Positions 1-11,800 of a stretch of 59,664 nt of DNA are shown in pieces (positions within the stretch are counted from its first letter, which is position 1; every line of letters begins with the position of its first letter). Source of the DNA: Flavobacteriales bacterium (lineage in GTDB: Bacteria > Bacteroidota > Bacteroidia > Flavobacteriales_D > Crocinitomicaceae); the NCBI GenBank assembly GCA_013373595.1, contig JABXHO010000029.1:1-59664 (forward strand), read 5' to 3'. A model generated the notes under the pieces. It searched no databases and was not told the DNA's origin. It worked only from the letters and a program-made list of their open reading frames with translations. Position numbers and translations under genes: made by a program.

Positions 1-74
1 CGTTACAAGAAATATAAATAAAATGAGGTAGGTTCTCATAATAGTGGAATTATCAGTTGTTGTAAAGGGTATTC

Positions 75-785
75 TCATCGTTCCGTATAAATTTTGTACT
101 CTTCCAATTGAGAGCTTAGAACATATTTCCCATTCTTGACCGTAAAGTACTTGGTTAAATCAAAAGTTGAAGACTGATCAACGTCGTACTGAAATGTTGA
201 ATAATTCAACACAACGTACTGCCCCTTCGAACCAGAATTTCCATACTCATAGGTAATCTTTTGAAGTTTGTTCTTGTTTGTATTCAAGTGTACTTGCATT
301 TCAACTACCCCCTGAATATTGGATATTGCGTATTTTTTTTCTCCGTTAGAGTTAGACAACAATTTGATTTCAGGTTTAGAATCAGCTGTTGAAGTAGCAT
401 TTTCATCAAAAAACTTTTTCAATTTCTTCAAATCCAATTCACTTAACTCGGACAAGATCTCACTCTTCACGCTATCTCTCTTTAGGATCAAAATGGCTTT
501 TTCCTCATGATCAATTTTCAAATCATACTCTGGAGTAGTTATAATTTCTAATTCGCCCAAAACACTCTTTACACTCTTACCATTTTTTTCAACCGAAGCA
601 GTTGTAGAATGAACTACTTGCCCTCCTTTTTGAGAATATACTTTCACAGAAACATTAATTGAGACTGAGCTCGCAGCTTCCATTTGACGCATAATACTCT
701 CAAAATCTTGCTCAAGGCTCTGCGTCCAGCTGTAGAAACCTAGGCACATACTGATAATTAATGTGATACTAATTCTCTGAAACAT
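75..785 (-). CDS. Secreted LolA-like periplasmic protein
   Basis: The 236-residue product has an N-terminal signal peptide (hydrophobic residues about 5-20, cut near the TQS). The rest alternates short charged helices and beta strands; a GELEIITTPEYDLKI stretch followed by many ordered strands resembles LolA/LolB-type half-barrel proteins that bind lipids or lipoproteins in the periplasm. That resemblance is by eye only. It is the last gene of a six-gene minus-strand operon and its start overlaps the end of the RHS-like giant by 17 bases, so translation is probably coupled. No lipobox is present, so it should be soluble. Function is otherwise unknown; the position suggests a periplasmic helper for the large surface protein upstream. 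Confidence 0.75.
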   Translation of the reverse strand: MFQRISITLIISMCLGFYSWTQSLEQDFESIMRQMEAASSVSINVSVKVYSQKGGQVVHSTTASVEKNGKSVKSVLGELEIITTPEYDLKIDHEEKAILILKRDSVKSEILSELSELDLKKLKKFFDENATSTADSKPEIKLLSNSNGEKKYAISNIQGVVEMQVHLNTNKNKLQKITYEYGNSGSKGQYVVLNYSTFQYDVDQSSTFDLTKYFTVKNGKYVLSSQLEEYKIYTER

Positions 786-3700
786 GACCTCTAGATTCTG
801 TAATGGTAAAGATTCCTTCTTCCGTTTCTTGCTCCTTGAGCGTTAGGTTTCCTTCTTCATCATAATAGAAGAACGTAGCGTAATTATCTACATTTAAAGA
901 AGCACGTAACCAGAAACGATTTGGATCATAAACATACGTTGTTATTCCCCCAGTTTTTGGCGAGAAGCGAATATCATCGACATAGAAACCATCACTTGCA
1001 CTTGGTGCTCGAAAAATGACTCCAAGAACCATGTTGTCCACGTTTACTTTAAACTCAATATCAACCTTCTGCCAACCTTCAATAATTTTACTGTAGGTGG
1101 TTTTGTTGATCGTTATTTGACTGTTGGAGTTATCAAATGCTCCACCAACCACTGCTCCCAATTCAACCAAGGGAGTAGAGGAGTTTCCATGTTTACCAGG
1201 TTCATAAGTTGGAACACGTGTATTACTTTCTTTCCTTACCCACATTGAATAAACGTATTGTTTATCTTTAATCAATTTCAACTGTGGCTGATCAAATAAA
1301 GGTGTAGTTGCACCATTAATCAACATACTTTTATCTCCCGTATGCGCAATTCCAGAAATGTACTCACACTCTGCAGAAGTTGGAGCGAAACCGCTCGCCA
1401 TTAAAGGACGCTGCATAAACAGTGCAATTTTTCCCACATATTTAGTTCCGTCTTCGACTAAGTTTAACGTCTCTACAGATTTTTCAATAAAGGGCACCAC
1501 ATTGAATACTATCTGATTATTCCCATTCACTGAAGTTCCTGTAACTTCTCCATTGAAATAGAAGCCTTCATTCGTCCATGACTGGCCACTGCTTGTACTC
1601 GTAGATGTCTTTCTACTTCGTAATGTAAGTCCAACTTTACCACGTTCAGCATAATTCCCAGCAATAAAATTGCTTGCATCTACGTCCGTTGTGATAGTCA
1701 TTACATTGTTCGCTCCCATCTCAGCAGAGAGTATATTATATTGCTCCGTCATGATCACATGACTCAAATTATCCGTACGGTTATTGTCGAAATTCATGTT
1801 TGTTTGTGCAAGAAGTTTATCCAAACCTGACACCCCATTTTCAGATGTTTCAAAATCAAACACCCCCAGTTCGTGAACAGAAGCATTACCTCCTACAGCA
1901 ATAGATAAGGAATTATCATAACCGTAAAGTGCGGAAGAGTATATTCCTAAACGGTTCACATTTTCAACTTCATAGGCATCAGGAGAAAAACGTGTTACTT
2001 CGTTTACCCATTCCCAATTCAGATCGTACTCTTCCATGTTACCTAAATCCCACGAGAACATAGGCACACCATTCATCACACCGTCATCGTAAAGTTTAGG
2101 ATCATCACTTGTATTACTACCTAACTCATCTCCTGAGTCTTCAATACCATCTTCTCCAAGATGATAACCTTGTCTTTTACCAACATACGTATACGACTTA
2201 AATGGTCTCCAAATTCCACTATTTCCAGAAAGGAAAGGATTCTTTGTAATACCGTCAAAGCTTAAATCCGTAGATGATGTTGTTCCCCAATCATCCTTAA
2301 ACAGGCTAGCTGTAGCAGAAAGAACATTATCTAACTCAGCTAAATCCTGATTCTCATTTGTTCCTGGACCAGTATTGGCAAATTGACCAAGAGCAGGATC
2401 TCCAAACTGTAATTTACCTTTTGTTAGGTAATTCGCTGCCATCGACCCGTAATGGTTTCTTCTTCCAGAACGAATTACTTTGAAGTTGTAGCTTTCAATT
2501 CCTTCATTTAAATAATCGAGCACCTGTATTTTTGCTAATGTTGTCGAACCGTCGTAAGCCCACCCCAAGAAATAACCTTTTCCATAGAGATTCGACGATC
2601 CTGTTTGTTCAAAAACAATTAACAACTCATCACCCCGAACAAGGTATTTTTTCATATCCGCCGATGCAGGCACTTCCATATAAGCGGTGGACCTACCCGT
2701 TGTAGGATCAGGTGTATCATTCGTTAATGACGATGGTGTACCATTGAACGAGTAGTTAATATTTCTGTACGCGTGCCCCATCCTATCATAATGGTAGTAA
2801 GCAGGAATATTGTAACTGTAGAAAGACTCTCCAAATTCATTTTTTACACGAGAAACAAGTGGAGTACCTGCTTTTTCATCATACGCCAAAACTTCAGATT
2901 CATTTACTGTTTGAAGGTCTCGTGTTTTGGTTTTCGTCAGAATACCAGTTCTGTGAACCACTTTATTAGTAACATATGTTCTAAATAATGTCTTGTGGTT
3001 AGAATAGGAAGGCCAAAACGATAGAAACGGTATGATACTGGCTATATCCACATTGAAGTCTAGTCCTCCTGAATTCCAAAACGACTTACTTTCCCGTTGA
3101 TCGGTAAAAAGATCCACTTCTAATCCCATTTCTCTAGATACGGTATTTGTCAAATCCTGTCCACTCGATTGAGGAATGACATCAACAGTATTTACCAATT
3201 GTTTCACCGTTTCCCCTTGATAAGAAATCGAGGTAGATTGGTATTCGTAAATCGACTCAGTAATAGGAGATCCATTTCGTTCATATTCATTTAGCTCATA
3301 CGCCTTAACGGACTTCGGCTTTCCGTGCATATCGTTTAACTCAATTCTAAACGCTTGGCTTCCATGGTAATAATTTCGCTTTATCGATCCAATAAACGGA
3401 ATCGGTATCGGTACATTGAAAACATCTTTTGTATTGTTAGCTGGGGTCAACTCACTCCACTTTACCATTGTTGGAAACTCTTTCGAGGTATAGAATTGGT
3501 GCTCTGTGATTCCACCCGTTCTGCCTCGAGCCGTACCGAGAGACCCTGAAGGTTCGGCAGCCTCCTTTATCATTTGATCAGATGTATTTAGCGATCGAAC
3601 GGTCACTTTTCGATAGCCAACCATGGCTCCTGGGAACAATGCCTCATTCATTGGGGCTTCTGCAAACAGATTATTATTCGTAAACATTTTGTTTTTCCCA

Positions 3701-6700
3701 TAAAAATAGATGGGGTACTTTAATGCATTTTCATCTCCACCTGCTTGTGGTTCATACTGAGCAACTCCAGAAGAAATCGTTTCGCCCGTTTTTTCATCCG
3801 TCGTCGTATAGTCATAAATCTGTCCGTATTCTCTTCCAACTTCACTTCCTCCAGTATCAGTATCCCATTGATCAGAAATGGAAATTTGCTTCACACGATG
3901 TCCACCACCATATTTTTTACGGTCAGGACTTGCTAAACGAATCCCTGAATTTTCAAGATCAATATACTGAGCGAATCGCTTTCCTTTACAATACGGGCGA
4001 ATTGCTCCAAAAGAACTTAAAGTTGACGGTACCAAACCAAAAATACTTGTGAATAACGCCAGTACTTCTCCTGTATTATTCGGCGTACTAACAGAACTCA
4101 TACTACCCGAAGGGTTCAGTAATTCAGGAGCATCCGTTTGCATAAACGTCCATGCGGCAAGTGCCATTGGATGATACTGGTCAAAAACGCCATCAGCATC
4201 TTTCTTTTTTCTGGCTGGTTCAATAGTAACATACCCCACAGAGTAATATTCTGTATTTCCCTCAATGAAAGTAGCATCAATATTAAAGCCATTGCTTGTC
4301 ACAGATGTTTCTAATACTCCGCAGTTATAGTGCGTAAGTCCATTATCAATTTTTTGAAAACCGTCTTCCAAGGGTAAGTAACCTCTAATATACTCGTACG
4401 CTTCGTTATTTGCATTATTTGTCAAGCGCATTCGTGATTTAAAGTATAAGTTTCTCTTACCTGATTCATCTTTAACTATTGGTTCAACATAATCCTCATA
4501 AATAATTTCTGCACGTTCTTGGGCAGTTTTACTCACGGGAATAGGTTCTTCCAACTTGAAATAAATACGCCTTCTTTTCTCATCAACGGTCGATTGTTCA
4601 TTATGATAATATCCATTCTCATTCACAATATCATACAAGCGATCTGGAGGGTTATTATCGGCACCAACTTTCACAATTTTGAACATTTGGTTAGCAACCT
4701 TATGCTGAACATGACTGTAATCATCGCATTCATATTCAATGTTAATTTTTCCACCTGAAGGAAGTGTTATTTCTCTTAACGACCAGGTTGAAGCAATCAA
4801 ATCATTTGCTTGTTGAGTTAGTTTTTTATTAGCACTTGTCTCATGATCAGAATTTGGATACAATCCCGACCATTTCTGTAACCAGCCCTGACTGGTTTGT
4901 GCAACATATGGAAAGTTGGCATGTTGCTGATAACCACCATTGAACGTTCCATTTGAATACCCCTGTGTAGTATAGGCTAAATATGGACGATATCCACCCC
5001 AAGGATCATATGCACTTTGTTGATAATTCGGGTTCACAAGATCATGTGTCCCCCCATCTTTTAATGCGTTCTGATAATTCGGGTCAATATTTACAGAGGT
5101 ATAATCAAATTCATAAGGACTTAATTCTCCGCGATTTGAATTTAAGCTTGTGAAATAAAGCCGCTTTAAGGTGAGCTTACCTCCAGCATTTATAGGTGTG
5201 TCTGTCGGGTTTTCATTCGGCAACATATTCCCTGCTGGATTAATTGGTGCGTCCCCATCATTATTCAATACACCTTGACATAAAGAATAATCGTACTCAA
5301 AATGAACCACTTGTAAAGGAGTAGGGTTTGAATTTGCAGGATCTTCAAATGAACTGCGTTCGTATATCTTGATTTTATCAATCTTTAGGCCAGACTGTGT
5401 TCCCATTTTAACCTGATCTGTGGCATTTACAAATTCGCCAGCAGCTTCTTTCATGTCATTTCGTTCAGACATTTCAAAAATGGCAATGTGGGACTTGGTT
5501 TCCATACGTCCCATATACCACTGTTCCTTTTCACCATATTGGTAAGAACCTTTGTCGTCTTGACCCGTGTACGTTTTTCCCTGTGAATAGTTAGCTCCAT
5601 GAAACGGTGCTCTCCATTTTACGTGATTTCCATATTTCACATAAGAAAATTTTACCCAATATCCCAAATCATCAACTGTCGGACCATCGTTCGTTACGTC
5701 CACGTAATCCGCCCCTTGAACAGAAGTGAGCATATACGAATGAGCATAAGGTGATTTCGTAGTTTTATTGATTGACTTATGCGTTCCCTGTTTCTTATAT
5801 TCAACTTCATTGGCTTGAGTATCCTCATCAACATCAACATTGAATTGGCTGTTATGATACCATGGATCGTTTTGACTAGTAGGAGTTTCTACTGAAAACA
5901 GGTTTTCCGTTTCGATTGTATTGTACGCAGGAAGTGCATAAACGTAATAGGTTCCATCTTCATTCAAAACTTTAAAGCCTGCGTTGTGATTGCCAATGTT
6001 CACTTGATCCGTAGAACCTTGAACAGGAGCTCTTCTAATACGGAATTGAGAATCTTCTGATGGTGCTTGCGACAAGTCCGTACTTGGTGAATATGAGTAA
6101 TACGGAACTTTGAATTCACCCAAATGCTCCACTTCTTTGTTCTTCAATGAATGAATAAGTGTGTTACGAACGACACGATCCTCGACGTTTGGTGTTCTCT
6201 GGGATGCAATTGGCCCCCCAGTAATTTTACGTTTTCCTTTAAGAGCTGGATCCTTTTCATCAAACTGAATAAGAGCCAAACTTGTACCATTCACATAATC
6301 ATATTCATTGGGGTGCAAAATAGTTTGCTCCCCATGCACTTGATAATAATGATTTTCTTCAATTCCACCTGAAATGGGATCATTAAAGTTCAATTTCATG
6401 TCATTTCTATTGTCCCATGCACCTTGAGTATCCCAGCCCATATTAACGGACCCTCCAACACCGAAGTGACTAGAAACCACAGCGCTGGCAATTTCAAAAT
6501 CTGCAGCGCCCCCAAAAGTAAAATTTCTCATCATCGGGTCGTGAACACGTCCTACATCCGTTCGATTCCCTTTGAAATAACCGTTTATACCTTGACCTGT
6601 AGATGAATAGGCATCATTAGAATAATAAGATACGGGCAAAATAGCAGACTCTGGCGTTATTTGTCCATCATTAAGACGAACAAAGTCTTGTGTAAAATAC

Positions 6701-7806
6701 TCGCTACTTGAGGCTGAACCAAACTTTGCGTAACCAACTACCGGTCTTTTTTTACCTTTCTTATCCTCGTTAGCAAAGTCCTGCATGCTAAAAGAAATCC
6801 CAAACGAATTCCCAACCATTGTAACAGGTGGAGCTGCAGTCCCCCAAGCAAGGCTACCTGCAATATTGTAGTTATTCACCTTATTACCAATTGAAGGGGT
6901 AAAATTACTTCGAGCAAAAGATAAACTAGAACCAATACTTCCCTTTTGTCTTCCCTTTTGTCTTCCATTTTCATCTTTACTCCCGTCAACATTTAGTCCA
7001 ATACCATAATTTAACGACACATTGCCATCAAAAGACAAAGACAAGTTAAAATCATAATTATTATGCGCGTGAGACCTACCCAATCCAAGTTTAGCGGTAA
7101 CCCCAAGACCGTTATCACTATCTAAACTCAAGCCAATATTAAAAGGACTTGTATATCCAATATAGGAGCTAGCCCCCAAAGAAGCACCTAGACCTCTATA
7201 ATTATTATATCGAATTGATGCCGTAAACTGGTCTTGATCTCCAATCACGTCTCCTCCAAAAATTTCAAGCATTAGGCCATAATTAACTCCCAACGTCCAA
7301 GACTCTTTCATATCTGTTTTCGTCTCAATGTAGTCACTGTATTCCTTATTACCATTTGACAAAGCAATAGGCAAGACTTCATCTTTATCTGTGTATTCAC
7401 TCAAAAACTCATCTGGTAGCCCTCTCATGTTACGTACTAATGCCCCCACGTTTAAGTTCCAACCCAAACCTACCCAAGATGCCTCATCGTCCATAGATAC
7501 ACCGGCGTGATAGGCAATATTCACCGGGTAGCCGCCATTCGGTCCAGGCAGATTAAACAAAGGTATATTGTAATTAAAATCTCCTGTAAACAAGTCTACC
7601 ATTTGAGTTGTACCAATGGGCTCGAAAGATTGCACCTCGGGCTGTGAGGGTCCTTCAGTTAATGCCATTGAGACTGATGGCTGGATCATTTCGAAAATCA
7701 AACTCAACGCAAGCGTCATTGAAATTCCTTTAAAGGTTCTCGATTGTCTTAATCGTAGAATATATCCTTTCTTATTGTTTATCTCCGTTTTACGCATTTT
7801 CAACAT
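769..7806 (-). CDS. Giant RHS/YD-like secreted protein (2345 aa)
   Basis: The N-terminus has a long positively charged region, then a hydrophobic segment (about residues 28-48) that looks like a signal peptide. Residues about 68-115 carry the block common at the start of very large Bacteroidota RHS/SpvB-like proteins: VDLFTGDFNYNIPL, then a proline/glycine-rich NIAYHAGVSMDDEASWVGLGWNLN. The middle is a long series of beta-rich tracts with YxYD-type turns and an LPSGGKINIEYECDDY segment. Near residues 2180-2310 a carbohydrate-binding-like jelly roll is visible (GDKSMLING ... YSMWVRKES ... GFYVDDIRF). The end has a YD-type repeat (YYDEEGNLTLKE). There is no recognisable RHS core hyper-conserved motif, toxin tail or T9SS sorting domain. 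The start overlaps the upstream lipoprotein gene by 17 bases; an ATG at 7797 is an alternative. Probably a surface or cocoon-like structural protein; role unproven. Confidence 0.85.
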   Translation of the reverse strand: MLKMRKTEINNKKGYILRLRQSRTFKGISMTLALSLIFEMIQPSVSMALTEGPSQPEVQSFEPIGTTQMVDLFTGDFNYNIPLFNLPGPNGGYPVNIAYHAGVSMDDEASWVGLGWNLNVGALVRNMRGLPDEFLSEYTDKDEVLPIALSNGNKEYSDYIETKTDMKESWTLGVNYGLMLEIFGGDVIGDQDQFTASIRYNNYRGLGASLGASSYIGYTSPFNIGLSLDSDNGLGVTAKLGLGRSHAHNNYDFNLSLSFDGNVSLNYGIGLNVDGSKDENGRQKGRQKGSIGSSLSFARSNFTPSIGNKVNNYNIAGSLAWGTAAPPVTMVGNSFGISFSMQDFANEDKKGKKRPVVGYAKFGSASSSEYFTQDFVRLNDGQITPESAILPVSYYSNDAYSSTGQGINGYFKGNRTDVGRVHDPMMRNFTFGGAADFEIASAVVSSHFGVGGSVNMGWDTQGAWDNRNDMKLNFNDPISGGIEENHYYQVHGEQTILHPNEYDYVNGTSLALIQFDEKDPALKGKRKITGGPIASQRTPNVEDRVVRNTLIHSLKNKEVEHLGEFKVPYYSYSPSTDLSQAPSEDSQFRIRRAPVQGSTDQVNIGNHNAGFKVLNEDGTYYVYALPAYNTIETENLFSVETPTSQNDPWYHNSQFNVDVDEDTQANEVEYKKQGTHKSINKTTKSPYAHSYMLTSVQGADYVDVTNDGPTVDDLGYWVKFSYVKYGNHVKWRAPFHGANYSQGKTYTGQDDKGSYQYGEKEQWYMGRMETKSHIAIFEMSERNDMKEAAGEFVNATDQVKMGTQSGLKIDKIKIYERSSFEDPANSNPTPLQVVHFEYDYSLCQGVLNNDGDAPINPAGNMLPNENPTDTPINAGGKLTLKRLYFTSLNSNRGELSPYEFDYTSVNIDPNYQNALKDGGTHDLVNPNYQQSAYDPWGGYRPYLAYTTQGYSNGTFNGGYQQHANFPYVAQTSQGWLQKWSGLYPNSDHETSANKKLTQQANDLIASTWSLREITLPSGGKINIEYECDDYSHVQHKVANQMFKIVKVGADNNPPDRLYDIVNENGYYHNEQSTVDEKRRRIYFKLEEPIPVSKTAQERAEIIYEDYVEPIVKDESGKRNLYFKSRMRLTNNANNEAYEYIRGYLPLEDGFQKIDNGLTHYNCGVLETSVTSNGFNIDATFIEGNTEYYSVGYVTIEPARKKKDADGVFDQYHPMALAAWTFMQTDAPELLNPSGSMSSVSTPNNTGEVLALFTSIFGLVPSTLSSFGAIRPYCKGKRFAQYIDLENSGIRLASPDRKKYGGGHRVKQISISDQWDTDTGGSEVGREYGQIYDYTTTDEKTGETISSGVAQYEPQAGGDENALKYPIYFYGKNKMFTNNNLFAEAPMNEALFPGAMVGYRKVTVRSLNTSDQMIKEAAEPSGSLGTARGRTGGITEHQFYTSKEFPTMVKWSELTPANNTKDVFNVPIPIPFIGSIKRNYYHGSQAFRIELNDMHGKPKSVKAYELNEYERNGSPITESIYEYQSTSISYQGETVKQLVNTVDVIPQSSGQDLTNTVSREMGLEVDLFTDQRESKSFWNSGGLDFNVDIASIIPFLSFWPSYSNHKTLFRTYVTNKVVHRTGILTKTKTRDLQTVNESEVLAYDEKAGTPLVSRVKNEFGESFYSYNIPAYYHYDRMGHAYRNINYSFNGTPSSLTNDTPDPTTGRSTAYMEVPASADMKKYLVRGDELLIVFEQTGSSNLYGKGYFLGWAYDGSTTLAKIQVLDYLNEGIESYNFKVIRSGRRNHYGSMAANYLTKGKLQFGDPALGQFANTGPGTNENQDLAELDNVLSATASLFKDDWGTTSSTDLSFDGITKNPFLSGNSGIWRPFKSYTYVGKRQGYHLGEDGIEDSGDELGSNTSDDPKLYDDGVMNGVPMFSWDLGNMEEYDLNWEWVNEVTRFSPDAYEVENVNRLGIYSSALYGYDNSLSIAVGGNASVHELGVFDFETSENGVSGLDKLLAQTNMNFDNNRTDNLSHVIMTEQYNILSAEMGANNVMTITTDVDASNFIAGNYAERGKVGLTLRSRKTSTSTSSGQSWTNEGFYFNGEVTGTSVNGNNQIVFNVVPFIEKSVETLNLVEDGTKYVGKIALFMQRPLMASGFAPTSAECEYISGIAHTGDKSMLINGATTPLFDQPQLKLIKDKQYVYSMWVRKESNTRVPTYEPGKHGNSSTPLVELGAVVGGAFDNSNSQITINKTTYSKIIEGWQKVDIEFKVNVDNMVLGVIFRAPSASDGFYVDDIRFSPKTGGITTYVYDPNRFWLRASLNVDNYATFFYYDEEGNLTLKEQETEEGIFTITESRGHVSEN

Positions 7807-8332
7807 AACACTCAGTAAATAATTCTTTATTCAATTTTATTCGGATCAATCCTTGACCGAACAATTCATCTCTATAGGTAAAGTAGACATCATCTTTTGG
7901 TTTCATCTGCATGAAATTAAACATGATATCAATAGTCGGTTTCAAACCGTAGTTTCTTTCATAATGATGAAAAATGGCAGGGTTGACATGTCCGTTTTCA
8001 TCAATGTATACATCTTTCTTTAACTCAAAAGACAAGTATCCTTCACGTCCTAGGGCTTCTTGCTTCGAGTTTGTTTTGTAGTCTAGAACAGAACCTCCAT
8101 CCTTTCTACTAATTCTTAGATGAACCGTAAACTGGGGGATTTCTTCATTGGAAATAGCAGGTTCGAATTTCAAATCAAATTTCAAGTCTGATGATTCTTC
8201 GCTAACAATAAACCCATTTTTTGGATCATTTACATATGCCTCCCATTCCTCACTATCCTTAAAAGACGTCTTTTTCTCACCATCACAAGCGAAAAGAAAC
8301 AATAGTGAAGCTATGTAGAGTACTCTTCTCAT
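7790..8332 (-). CDS. Outer-membrane or periplasmic lipoprotein, unknown function
   Basis: A 180-residue protein with a type II signal peptide: MRRVLYIASLLFLFAC ends in a lipobox with Cys16 as lipidation site. The mature part is acidic and beta-rich (DLKFDLKFEPAISNEEIPQF) with no domain I recognise. Its ATG overlaps the stop of the OmpH-like gene as TAATG, and its own end overlaps the start of the RHS-like giant by 17 bases, so the three are translated as a coupled set. It could anchor or chaperone the giant, but this is inferred only from position. Confidence 0.8.
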   Translation of the reverse strand: MRRVLYIASLLFLFACDGEKKTSFKDSEEWEAYVNDPKNGFIVSEESSDLKFDLKFEPAISNEEIPQFTVHLRISRKDGGSVLDYKTNSKQEALGREGYLSFELKKDVYIDENGHVNPAIFHHYERNYGLKPTIDIMFNFMQMKPKDDVYFTYRDELFGQGLIRIKLNKELFTECYVENA

Positions 8333-8838
8333 TATTTATTAACGTAATCTAGCACTTCTTCAGTAACATCTTCAGCCTCACTAGCATACATTAGAGCGCC
8401 ATCTCCAACAGCCGAAAACAAATAATCATATCCATTTGCCTCACCAAAAGACTTTGCTTTATCATTGATCGACTTTCGAATTTGATTGAAGTACTCCTCT
8501 TTTAAGCGATAGTTCTCTTGCTCATAATTATTCTGCAGCTTGAGAAAGCGACTCTTCAAATCTTCAAATCGATCCAATTCTTCTTGGTTCGCATTATCCG
8601 ACTGAACTTTATTAGAAAGTAAGGTAAGCTCAAAGTTCAGACTGTCCAGTTGACTTTTTCTAGTGCTCACTATCTTTTCAAGATCCTTTTCCAAATCTCT
8701 CTTTAGATTACACTCTTCATGAACTTCCGCATAATCAAAATATGCCATCTTCTTTTGCTGATTTAACGCCAATAGACTAAATACAATAGAGACAACCACT
8801 AAAAGCACTATCCCTCCAAGAACTATATTTTTCTTCAT
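8332..8838 (-). CDS. OmpH/Skp-like coiled-coil protein with N-terminal membrane anchor
   Basis: 168 residues. Residues about 5-25 are strongly hydrophobic without a good cleavage site, so the protein is probably anchored in the inner membrane and faces the periplasm. The remainder is a charged alpha-helical coiled coil (about residues 35-120) followed by the OmpH-type end in which a YDYLFSAVGDGALMYAS segment precedes the DVTEEVLDYVNK tail. The Skp/OmpH family are periplasmic chaperones for outer-membrane proteins. Another OmpH-like gene lies at the right end of the window. Location in an operon with large secreted proteins fits a dedicated chaperone role. It overlaps the lipoprotein gene as TAATG and starts 5 bases after the DNRLRE gene ends. 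Confidence 0.8.
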   Translation of the reverse strand: MKKNIVLGGIVLLVVVSIVFSLLALNQQKKMAYFDYAEVHEECNLKRDLEKDLEKIVSTRKSQLDSLNFELTLLSNKVQSDNANQEELDRFEDLKSRFLKLQNNYEQENYRLKEEYFNQIRKSINDKAKSFGEANGYDYLFSAVGDGALMYASEAEDVTEEVLDYVNK

Positions 8839-8843
8839 TTATC

Positions 8844-11800
8844 TTAATCGTTTGATTGATTTGCGTTTATATAATCCGTACAAAACTCACTTGTGTAATT
8901 ATTAAAAAATCGCATGTATAATTTTTCCTTCTTACTGTTTATTACTTCTAAATAGAAGAAACCACGACCAATACAATAACCATTAGTTGACACATCAATT
9001 TCTAAATAGTTATCTCCATAAGTGGTTGCTAGAGCCGGATAATCTGCTTGTGTTTTAACCAATTCGTCATTTTGGTTATAGATGTTAAACTTTAAGTCAT
9101 CTGCATCATATTCTTGATCAAAAACGAATCGAATTTGTCCTTCATTCATAATATGGTAAAAGCCATCCAAGCTGTATTTCAAATGACCGTACATTAGGCT
9201 TGGCTGTGGGCAAGGGAATGAAGTAATTACATCTCTAAAACCATCTCCATTTAATATTGAGGTGAATCGAGCAACTGTCGCACTATTTCCTCTATCCACT
9301 TTCTCTTTTAACACCCCGTTCTCATACAGGAAAATTTCACCATTACCACTACCTCCTCCTGATGTAGTAAACTTTACCCGAATCCGCGAATTGTCGTTAA
9401 GCGACATGTAAGATGAGTAACCTTGAGAAGGCGAAAAGAGTTGAGACCAGTAGTAATTATTAAAAACGCTCATTTTAAAAAATGAGGCGAATTCTTCGGT
9501 TAAAATTGCCATAGAATACGGCGAGCTATTTGGGTTTAAAGTTGTTGGGCGAAACATGCTAAGTTCATCATCATTCATCAAAACAGTTGTAAACTCCACC
9601 CAACCTTCTTGATCATGTCGGATTATGTTCTTTGAGAGAGCTCCAAGAAATGTTAATTCATCATGCCCACTCACCAACAATGAGTACGTGTTTGGCACCT
9701 CCATGTACTCCGGGTCGCGTTGCTCCCAGAACGCTTCATATCCCAAGTCAATTTCTCCAGTATACGTCTGTCCAGAATACACATATTCAACAACATAAAT
9801 ACCTGGCAGCAAAGGCGTACCATTTGTAAATGATGTAATCGGGGTTGCTGAAGAATTAAAAAATAAACTTCCGCTTCCAGCACTTAACCCCGTTTCTTGA
9901 TGTGTTACAGAATAGGTGAACTGTGAAGTGTTATTCGATGAAGCTACCGAAAACGAAATAATTGCAGTTTGGTCACCACCACAATTTAAATGACGGATAA
10001 CGTTTGGTCGAAAACGATAAGTCACTATTTCATGCATAAAAGGGAGAAGGTTAAAATTCATCATGGTTATTGACGCTCCATCCTGTATACCAACACCTAG
10101 CTTATACGTATATTCTGTAGGAAGGGATTTAGTAACCAATAATTGCTGATTAGCTTTCATCGTCAACACATCATCTACAACCTGAAATTGGACTTCTCGG
10201 ACATCAAAGTTAATGCTCAATGGTGCACTTAACGATCCGCTCTGAATAGTACGAACACTCGTTCCATCGAAATAAATACCGTACTCCAAATCCGTGTAAG
10301 AGTCAACTTGTATGGTGCTTCCTGCAAACCCAATAAACTGAGGTGAAGCACTCAACGGATCTAATTTAGCTACAAACCCAACATCATCACCTTGTACAGT
10401 ATACAACTCAACTGATCCCACTCCAATTCCACCTGAATTGGCTCGAATTGTATTCTTCATAGACTCAAGCCCTGTTGACCCAGACTCCAAAGTCAAATCT
10501 CCGTATACATCAACGGTTTGATCTAAAATACGATTTCCATTAGCATCAAATACTGCAACAAAATGAGTTCCTGCTACCACCGAACTAAAAATGTGAGTAT
10601 TCGAAGCGCTATTCCCTGTAAAAAATTGCACACTATCTACTGGCATCCCAATACTATCTATCATATAACTATATGTTTCAGAAAGATCTGCTATTGGTAC
10701 ACGAGATATCATATAATGATACGGTCCAGTAGTTGAAAGTGATGAAATATCTACCTGAACTTCACCAAGCTCAGTAGAGTCATTCCATGAAGCGGATACA
10801 GGAATGGCCAATTCAAACTTCATCCAAGGGTGTGTAGCAGGGTCTGCTGCATCCGAACTATAATATTTCATTCGGGTGTATTGATCGTTGTACAACTGTA
10901 GCTGAAACATTACACCGTAGTTTTCAGTATTACTTAACGCCCATTCATCCCAAAATGAACGCATATCCACCACTTTGTTTTCATTCCCCTGAGGGGTAGC
11001 TGAAAGAACCTCCAACGGAGTTGATCCAATCGTAGGCTGGCTATAATGGGTAACTTCATTTTCCTCCCAAGGCTCGATAATCTTTCTGAACTCGGACGTA
11101 TTCGGACGAGAAAGCGGGTAATGATCGTAACCTGACAAATATAAATCTGCCTTGTTAATATTAAAGGTTGGATCCATCCACAATCGAAATTTGAGTAAAG
11201 ACCTTGAATCATACCATGAACCATACGTCCAATTTTCTGCGCGAAATAAACTATAAGTTCCGTAATTGTTCTCACCATAATCCACTCCATTTCTCACCAA
11301 GTCATAGATCATTGCATCATCAGTGTAATTAGGACCAGGGTTAAAATCAACTGTAAACTCCCCGTCTTTGGCACCAACAATAAACGCCATATAGAGCTCC
11401 TCTGAAGTGCTATCATCAGTAACATGGACCCCGTACCATCCAGAGGACAAACCATTCAAAGAAGCGCTTGAACCTAGATTTGATCCAGAGCTACCTTCAA
11501 TCCAACTATATGTATAATTACCACTTCCTCCTGAAATGTCAGGGCTGATCGATCCATCGTTTGTTGTAGAATCAGTTGCATGATTAATAACTGCATCGGC
11601 AACTATAAATGGAGAAGAATAAACTACTTCAACATATGGACGAAAAGGTGCGCTTTTGTATTCCTTAGAATAAAAATACTCTTCACTATAATTGACTGTT
11701 TCGTTACCAGCCCGAAGAAGCCATCCGTAATTCACTTGCGTACCATTGTACATATTAATTACGTCCGAAGTAATATCAAAACTATACAATCCATTAGCCT

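Noticed and set aside
3723-4052. 109-codon plus-strand frame inside the RHS-like giant
   Set aside because: Antisense to a continuous 7-kb coding frame; His-rich shadow composition.
769-7806. A toxin domain or polymorphic C-terminus on the RHS-like giant
   Set aside because: The end is a single YD-type repeat with no RHS core motif, no nuclease or other toxin pattern, and no immunity gene downstream.
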